This document shows positions 57,531 to 64,000 of a stretch of 64,000 nucleotides of DNA, piece by piece. A program made the position numbers and the translations under genes. Source of the DNA: Manis javanica (lineage: Eukaryota; Chordata; Mammalia; Pholidota; Manidae); contig NC_133156.1 of assembly GCF_040802235.1 (NCBI RefSeq), positions 26,617,343 to 26,681,342 of the forward strand, in the 5' to 3' direction. Each line of letters opens with the position of its first letter. Within the stretch, counting starts at the first letter, position 1. Below the pieces are notes generated by a model. That model searched no databases. It was given only the letters and a program-made list of their open reading frames with translations, and had not been told where the DNA came from.

Positions 57531-58283
57531 TCTCTTTCACCTTGGCATCATGCTCATGCAGGCTTCTGCCTGTGATCTCAGGGAGCTGCTGTCACTCTGG
57601 AGATCTTACATCCACTCCAAGTCCAGCCCAGAAGGAAAAGGCCAGATCCTTAGTTGGAGGCTTGCTTTCCACCTCATGTTCCTGCCTGAAAGTACTCACT
57701 GTGGCCATGGGGATGGGCTTAGCCTAGTCTCATGCTCTTTTTCTAAGCTGGGCTAAGAATCTAGGAGAGGGTATTGCCTGCAAGGAAAATCAAGGCATGT
57801 TTCCCACAGAAGGGGAAGTGGATGCTGGTGGCTCAAAATTAAACTAAACAATTATAAACAAATATCTACTGCTGAATTTTAGACATCACCACGTTCATAG
57901 GTTCTTAAATCACTGAAGGTGTGTGGGAACGTCTCTAAATATTTGATTAGAATTGTATGTTTTAGATCAGTGGTTTTCGAAGTAGTCTGTAGTCCTTTTG
58001 GGTTCCTTTAAGCATCCATAAGGCCTCAACTATTTTCATAATACTATTAAGTTGTTATTTGCCTTTTTTGACTCTTTTTCTCTCACAGGGTCCAGTGGAA
58101 TTTTCCAGAGGTTACATGACATTTGCGTATATGATATGTGATGTTGTCATTGCTCTGACAAGTAATGGGATGTGGTTGTATAATCATGTGTTTTCAAAAG
58201 ATCTTAGTTTTTATTTCTAATATAGAAGATATTAATAGATATAATCCACTAAATAAAAGTTCTTTGGGACTGCAATAATTTTT

Positions 58284-58457
58284 TTTATTATGGTATCATT
58301 AATATATAATCACATGAGCAACACTGTGGTTACTAGACTCCTCCCACCATCAAGTCCCTACCACATACCCCATGTCCATCAGCGTAGCAAGATGCCACAG
58401 AGTCACCTTCCCTGTGCTCCCCCCACCACATTATGTGTGCTAATCATAATGGGGCCA
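58284..58457 (-). mobile_element. Antisense young-type L1 3' end
   Basis: After a T-run, 'gagcaacactgtggttacta' and 'caccatcaagtccctaccac' are the reverse of an L1 3'UTR close to that of the 22.6-kb L1 lineage. CAATAATTTTT at 58273-58283 and 58458-58468 is the target repeat. The copy is 5'-truncated to about 175 bases. Confidence 0.8.
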
Positions 58458-58486
58458 CAATAATTTTTAAGAAAATAAAGGGTCCT

Positions 58487-60069
58487 TCCAAATAGCCAAA
58501 GCCATCCTGAGAAAGAAGAACAAAGCTGGGCGGAATATGGTCCCTGACTTCAAGCTATACTACAAAGCTACAGTACTCAAAACAACATGGTACAGGCACA
58601 AGAATAGACCCATAGATCAATGGAGTAGAATAGAGAGCCCAGATATAAACCTACACATCTATTGTCAATTAATTTATGGTAAAGGAGCCATGAATATACA
58701 ATGAGGAAAAGACAGCCTCTTCAACAACTGGTTTTAGGAAAACTGGACAGGTACATGCAAGAGAGTGAAACTGGATTATTGTCTAACTCCATACACAAAA
58801 GTAAACTCAAAATGGATCAAAGGCTTAAATGTAAGACATGAAACCATAAAATTCTTAGGAGAAAACAAAGGCAAAATCCTCTTGAATATAAGCATGAGAA
58901 TTTTTTTTCCTGAACACATCTCCTTGGTCAAAGGAAACAAAATAAAAACTGAACAAGTGGAACTACATCAAATTAAAAAGCTTCTGTACAGCAAAGGACA
59001 ACATCAGGAGAACAAAAGGCACCCTATAGTACGGGAGAATTTGTAAATGACTCCTCTGATAAGGGGCTAACATCCAAAAATATATAAAGAACTCATATAC
59101 CTCAACACCAAAAAAACCAAATATCCCAATTTAAAGATGGGTGGAGGACCTAAACAGACATTTTTCCAAAGAAGAGATGCAGATGGCAAACAGGCACCTG
59201 AAAAGATGCTCTACATCTCTAAGCATCAGGGGAATGTGAATCAAAATCACAATGAGATATCACCTCACACCAGTCCGAATGGCCACTATTCAAAAGGCAA
59301 GGAATAACAATTGTTGGCGAGGATGTAGAGAGATGAGAACCCTTGTACACTGTTGGTGGGAATCTAAACTGGTAAACTGCTGTGGAAAGCAGTATGGAGA
59401 TTCCTCAAAAAACTAAAAACAGAAATACCATTTGACCCAGTAATTACACTTCTAGGAATTTACCCAAAGAAAATAAAATCCCTGATTTGAAAAGATATAT
59501 GCACCCCTATGTTTATTGCTGCTTTATTTGCAATAGCCAAGATAAGGAAGCAACCAAAGTGTCCATCAATAGACAAATGGGTAAAGAAGATGTGGTACAT
59601 ATATGCAATGGAATATTATTCAGTCATAAAAAAGAAAGAAATCCTGCCATTTGCGATAACATGGATGAAACTAGAAGGTATTATGCTAAGTGAAATGAGC
59701 CAGGCAGAGAGAGACAAATATCATATTTGTGGTATCTAAAAACAAAATAAAACAAAATAAACAATACAGCAGTAAACTCAGAGATACTGAGAAGTGACTA
59801 GTGGCTATCATGGGGAGGGGATGGGTGGGTGGATGAGGAGGTTGAGGGGAATAAAGGGGCACAGTAATTCTCAATCATAATATAAGTTGGTCATGGGGAT
59901 GATAGTCCAGCATGGAGAATGTAGCCAATCATTCTGCAATATCTTCCTAGGTTGACAGATAGTAACCACGCTAGTTGGGGTGAGGATTTAATAATGTGGG
60001 TAACTGTTAAACCCTGTGTTGTATACTTGAAACCAATATAAGATTGCATATCAACTATACTTCGATAAA
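58487..60069 (+). mobile_element. 5'-truncated L1 (ORF2 C-terminus and 3'UTR)
   Basis: It begins inside ORF2, shows the C-terminal region with the 'WSRIESPD' and '[15 protein letters not shown]' type wording and the Cys-region end, then the 3'UTR with an A-rich tail at 60067-60075. The 18-19 base target repeat AAGAAAATAAAGGGTCCT lies at 58469-58486, with a two-difference copy at 60070-60088. Frames are broken by indels. It sits directly after the target repeat of the antisense L1. Confidence 0.9.
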
Positions 60070-60299
60070 AAGAAAAGAAAGGGGTCCTGAGACCAAAAGT
60101 CTGAGAACAACTGTGAAGGAAAGTGCCACCCCATGCCACCCCATGGCACTTGGGCATACTCTGGAGTGTCATACTCTGCTACCCTTCAGCTATTTTAGAT
60201 ACTAGGTTTAAGGAACACTAGATACACTTATAAATGTTACATAACAAATTTGAACATATTTGAGGCCATGATCAGGTCAGCTTTGCCAGTAAGTCAAGT

Positions 60300-60630
60300 T
60301 CACCTGTTACAGAAAATCAAAAGTAGCAATATCTTAAACAATATAGAAATTTGTTTTGCTCTCAAATAAGCAAATGAAGGCAAGTTATCAAGGGCTGGGA
60401 TTGTGGCTCCATGACAATAAGAGACCTAGATTCATTCTATTTGTTGTGCGGTTGCTTTCAACATAGGGTTTAAACCTCATGTTCCAGAATGACTACTTAA
60501 ACTCCGCCTACCTCAATTGCATTCTCTCAGCAAGACATTTTCCAGAAATTGCATATGACACTACAGCTTATATTCTTTTGGCCAGAACTTAATTATATAG
60601 CCAAACTTATTGGCAAAGGAATTTGGGAAA
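60300..60630. repeat. Ancient interspersed repeat, unnamed
   Basis: 'atatagaaatttgttttgct', 'atggctccatgacaataag'-like wording and 'ttggccagaacttaattata' resemble the old repeat at 53740-54200, but diverged. Confidence 0.35.
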
Positions 60631-60998
60631 TTCAGTTTTAAAAATTCTGTTTGTCACACACACAGTTAAAAATCAGAGTTTTTATTCCTGAGAAAGAAAA
60701 GTAATAAAATACCAGGGGTCAACTATTAGGTTAACTTTTTTTGTGTAGACCTTGGAATAAAACTTCTCCTTTATAATTTTATTGCAAAATATCCTAGGTT
60801 TCAAAGTGAACTGTTTAATAGTTGTGACCATTTACAATTACATATCTAGGAATTGATATTTTCTCATTATCATGCAATAAAAATTAATGTTCAGTAAACT
60901 GGCTACTGAGACTGATTCAAGCCTGCCATTGTCACCCAAACCCTGGTTTCAATTTCAGATTCTTGTGATCATCAATGTCTGTTCTGCTCACTGACTAT

Positions 60999-61503
60999 TG
61001 CTGAGGAGGAAAACTTCCTCTGCTCCTCAAGGTTCTTTTAGCTGCTCTAAGAATCAAATTGATATGAGACAGATTAACAGAAGAAGATCAGATTTAATCG
61101 AGAGTATGAGGCCTACAGACAGTCAGGCAATGGGACTTATATGCCCTCCAGAGCCTAGAAGGGCAGAGGGGTCTGGGAATTCAAAGGGAAGGAAAACAAT
61201 TCACAGAAGATAAAAGAGTAAATTTTGGGTAAGCTAATGTTGGCTGGGCCTCACAGAAACAGTGGGACATAGAGAGGAATTTTAACAGACTTTTCTCGGT
61301 TCTTCCCTGTCTACCACACCCAGGTCATATTATAATATAGTTATCTAAGGTGATAGCTGCCTTCTGGAGCAGGTCTGCTACCTACATTTTTTTATGGAAG
61401 GTCAAAGTTCTTTCTGAGTCTTTGGGTCTTGATTGTTCTCAGCTCTGCATAATCTGCCTGCCAAAGTTGCATCTCTTGGGGTTGCCTGCCCTCAGCCCCT
61501 ACA
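60999..61503 (-). mobile_element. Antisense solo LTR fossil
   Basis: Read on the minus strand it starts TGTAGGGGCTGAGG, has a TATA-like 'catataag' near 61136-61143, an ATTAAA polyadenylation signal near 61094-61099, and ends CCTCCTCAGCA, so it has the TG...CA ends of a full LTR of 505 bases. It has no partner LTR or interior. It is probably ERV-L-like, but the class is not certain. Confidence 0.65.
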
Positions 61504-61556
61504 CTGATTTTAAAACATATATAAAACAATGTGTTTAAAATCATAAAATAAATGTA

Positions 61557-61639
61557 TGTTGATAAAGCATTACTTTTATTTATGTTTAAAATAATGGGAC
61601 TCAGTGTATAATTTCATTTGGAATTGAGGTTTTATTATT
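61557..61639 (+). repeat. Direct repeat, copy A
   Basis: It matches 61975-62057 at about 90% by eye, sharing 'tacttttatttatg' and 'ttggaattgaggttttatta'. No named family was recognised. Confidence 0.85.
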
Positions 61640-61974
61640 AAAATTTGATAGCAATGATCTTCTGAAGGCCCCAGGCCAATAGCTGAGTTTTATTTTGTCT
61701 GGTTACCACTGTGTTCCTTAGCTCTTTGAATTTGAATGTCTCTAGACAGGCCAGGTGCTCCTTGGTTCACTATAAGCTCCGCCCCACCATCTTGTGTTAA
61801 ACTGGGCTTCTTCACCAAATCTTAACATCTGCCTGGTTCCTAGAGGCACCAGAAATTTCTACCAGATTATAGAGAAGGAAAGGATTTGCCTAAAGTCCAG
61901 CAAGTATTTGTTGAACTTTGGAAAACCAAGAAAGTGAGTGAAAGAATAATCACTGAAGTGTGAGTCAAGCACTA

Positions 61975-62057
61975 TGTTGATAAATCACTACTTTTATTTA
62001 TGCTTAAAATGATGGGATTCAGTGTATACTTTTATTTGGAATTGAGGTTTTATTATT
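61975..62057 (+). repeat. Direct repeat, copy B
   Basis: Second copy of the 83-base unit, 418 bases to the right of copy A and in the same direction. The words 'gaaattgaggtt' recur again directly after it. Confidence 0.85.
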
Positions 62058-62680
62058 TGAAATTGAGGTTGTATAGTCATGATAGATGTGGAGGGCTGAT
62101 GTTGAGAGTCTTGGAGATGAGTTGAGAACTTCGGCCTTGGCCACGTAGGATATGGGAAACCCCTAGATGCTGAAGTTTCAATGGTTTAAAATTGGGAGAT
62201 CCTCTTTAAACCCAAGGGTAAAATAATCTGTTCTGGAGAAGAGATGAGAGAAGGTTAAAACAAGGCACATAGGTTGGCCTACGGTTAGTATTAATGGAGA
62301 GAAGGTTTGGGTGTGTCTTACCAAGGGAATCTGGGAAAGTCTTCAAGAAAACCAATAGGTCAGAGCCGTCCTGGCATCTCCGCTGTTTTCTATAGTCACT
62401 AGTATTCCAAAGAACACTCATAAACAAGAATTTGATGGGCTTCTTAAGAGTTCCAAGCAAAGCTGCTTGAGCATTCAACCCAGAGAAAGACTCAGGGGCC
62501 ACACATGGAATGACCAGGGCCAAGGTTGGTTTGCTGGGTTCTATGGGGAGGCAGGAAGCAGGGGTCACAGATGATCAACAAGAAGGTCACATTCCAGAAG
62601 GTCCGGACAAGCCACCAAGTTGCTTTCCGGGCCTAGCGAACTGGACTGAGTGGACAAAGGTAGTGAGTTCAGTGGTGTTC
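62058..62680. other. No gene recognised
   Basis: A minus-strand open frame of 120 codons at 62206-62568 has no domain and no splice or promoter context. I do not call it a gene. Confidence 0.4.
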
Positions 62681-62684
62681 AGTG

Positions 62685-62840
62685 AGACATTTCTATGTGC
62701 CAGGCATTGTGTTAAGCGTGTTATATGAAGTATATCCTTGAATCTTAACTGTTATATGGGGATAGAGACCATTATCCCTATTCTACAGAGGACGAAACTG
62801 AGATAGAGAGTTAAAACAATTCTTTGGCTTGATTCCTACT
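62685..62840 (-). repeat. MIR
   Basis: 'ctatgtgccaggcattgtgt', 'ctattctacagaggacgaaa' and 'gagatagagagttaaaacaa' are reverse MIR in order. Confidence 0.75.
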
Positions 62841-63300
62841 GATGGGGTTAGTTAAAAAATATAACTGGCTATCTTCAAGTTCTCTCTCCTCAGAGGGAAT
62901 GGGAAAGTATGGCTGTTTATCCTCACACTTGCAGTGAAGTAGGAAAGGCAGTGGACTGGTCCATCTTGTCTCAGCATCCATTGATCCCCTTCTCTACAGC
63001 ACCCAAGTTTTCCCCTGGAAGACCGCTCTTGTGGCTTGCAGCACCTGTTTGGGGTGGGAATTTTCTGTCCCCTGCTTTGGGATCAGAATGTCCCATCCCT
63101 CAGTCTGGCCAACCAGACACTGCATACCCTGGTCACAGGGACACAACAGCTGTTCTCTCAACTGTTCTGAAATGCAGGTGGCCTGGGGAGGAAGTCCGGA
63201 CTTTGAGTAGGCAGGGGGCCTAGGAGAACACTGCTTCATATTCCTTCCAAAATGTACCACTAGGCCAGTGTCTACCTTCCAGAATAGTAAACATTCTCTT
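62841..63300. other. No gene or element recognised
   Basis: Overlapping opposite-strand frames of 104 and 122 codons near 62909-63362 have no domains and are probably chance. Confidence 0.4.
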
Positions 63301-63304
63301 GGAA

Positions 63305-63425
63305 ATGGCAGATTACAGCTACACATAAGCTCTGTGAAGGCAGGGGCTATGTCCAGGTGCATTCCAGCACCAAGCAGTCAATAGTAGGTGTTTAATAAAT
63401 GGTTGTCGACTGGCTGAATGTGTTG
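63305..63425 (+). repeat. L2 3' end
   Basis: 'ataagctctgtgaaggcagg', 'ggctatgtccaggtgcattc' and 'agtaggtgtttaataaatgg' then 'gactggctgaatg' are the L2 3'-end blocks in order. Confidence 0.8.
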
Positions 63426-63479
63426 TTGGACACATTGATTATTTACTGAATCACAGCTTGATGTAATTGGAGGGATCCT

Positions 63480-63585
63480 ATTAGTCTGATTTCTCCCATT
63501 TTATAGGAGAAGAAACTTAAGCAAGGAAACTTCCAGTGAGCCCAGAACTGAGTGAGAACTAGATTCCAGGCCTCTTGTCCCCCAG
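63480..63585 (-). repeat. MIR fragment
   Basis: 'tttctcccattttataggag' and 'agaactagattccaggcctc' fit a reverse MIR. Confidence 0.55.
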
Positions 63586-64000
63586 TCCTGGTGAACCTGG
63601 ACATCTGTTTCTTTACCTGGTTATCACTTCACTACACTGTCCCTCCATAGATACCTTGCACCACACACAACCTTGCAAGGATCTTTAACTTGGTCTTGTC
63701 CTTGGTCCTCCTCCCGAAGGCTGATTACAGGAGGGAGGGGGATGTTGGTTGGTAACATCTGTGTGCCGAGCTGATACCAGACGTGGAGTCAACCTGAACC
63801 TGGCCAGGACCCTTCAGGTGGCTCTAGGAAGATGGAATTGGTGCATAATTCCAAGAAAAGTTTCAAGGTCCCTCCAGTTTCTGCCCTAACCCTCAAGGTT
63901 ACTTGCCAATAATATATAGCCCATCCCTCAGCCCGATCAGGTAATGCAGATTTGGGAAAGGTCCCCTGCCTTCTCATTGGGCTGCCCTTCCAATAATAAA
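63586..64000. other. No gene recognised at right edge
   Basis: No ATOX1 or SPARC exon occurs here. SPARC would be expected to the right of the window from the conserved gene order. Confidence 0.45.

Larger units (their letters stand above)
57968..60113 (+). mobile_element. hAT relic split by two L1 insertions
   Basis: The left end CAGTGGTTTTCGAA (57968) and the right end CTGAGAACAACTG (ending 60113) form an imperfect terminal inverted repeat. Without the L1s the element is only about 360-370 bases. Internal words such as 'gtccttttgggttcctttaa' and 'ggggtcctgagaccaaaagt' fit an old mammalian hAT family. No clear 8-bp duplication remains. Confidence 0.65.

Noticed and set aside
58284-58486. 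5' inversion (twin priming) of the L1 at 58487
   Set aside because: The antisense part is an L1 3' end with its own A-tail and target repeat, not the ORF2 segment that twin priming would invert.
62206-62568. 120-codon minus-strand open frame
   Set aside because: No domain, no splice signals of note and ordinary intergenic composition.
42631-64000. Possible SPARC exons
   Set aside because: No secretory signal, acidic domain or EF-hand coding sequence was seen; SPARC is expected further right.
1-64000. CRISPR arrays, operons, bacterial-type genes, tRNA or rRNA genes
   Set aside because: The window is mammalian; no regularly spaced repeat array or intact structural RNA gene was seen apart from the U2 retrocopy.
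1-64000. Order-specific SINEs (CAN-SINE, Bov-tA, ERE, Alu, B1/B2)
   Set aside because: Looked for their typical A/B-box wording on both strands and saw none, which weakly supports an order poor in recent SINEs such as pangolins.

Overview
This is nuclear DNA of a placental mammal. Its one complete, recognisable protein gene is ATOX1, the copper chaperone, on the + strand. The coding exons are 32050-32055, 37383-37458 and 39807-39934, followed by a separate 3'UTR exon at about 42490-42630. The background is typical mammalian: many MIR and L2 relics, MaLR LTRs, hAT fossils and several ages of L1. No Alu, rodent B1/B2, carnivore CAN-SINE, ruminant or equid SINE was seen. The youngest L1s and one retroposon at 28162-28718 resemble, from memory only, sequences common in pangolins (Manis). 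I infer a laurasiatherian, possibly a pangolin, with modest confidence.

Layout. Positions 1-6795 are probably intron 1 of G3BP1 on the - strand. A CpG island at about 5890-6960 carries a candidate noncoding G3BP1 exon 1 (about 6796-6875). This rests mainly on the conserved mammalian order G3BP1 - ATOX1 - SPARC, with G3BP1 and ATOX1 divergent; no G3BP1 coding exon is in view. Between the two promoters (about 7-32 kb) lie LTR fossils, old L1 and MIR pieces, a 6.7-kb ERV-L-like provirus fossil (15036-21756, 5-bp target repeats), a near full-length dead L1 (22594-28130, about 20-bp target repeats), a 557-bp polyadenylated retroposon that appears to be a processed retroviral 3' transcript, and a locally duplicated MIR/MLT1 segment.

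ATOX1 occupies about 31.98-42.63 kb, with a GC-box CpG promoter. Its introns hold MIR, L2, hAT and L1 fragments. From 42.6 kb to the right edge no gene was found. This is the ATOX1-SPARC intergenic interval, filled with MIR/L2, hAT copies, antisense L1 ends, an (AT)n(GT)n microsatellite, a retroposed U2 snRNA pseudogene (about 50180-50366), a nested hAT/L1/L1 cluster (57968-60113) and an antisense solo LTR (60999-61503).

No new biological system was found. The more interesting points are the processed retroviral 3' transcript, a strong CTCF-type motif carried by the L1, the tightly nested insertions, and several direct repeats that named families do not explain. All repeat family calls are from recognition by eye; boundaries without target-site duplications are approximate.
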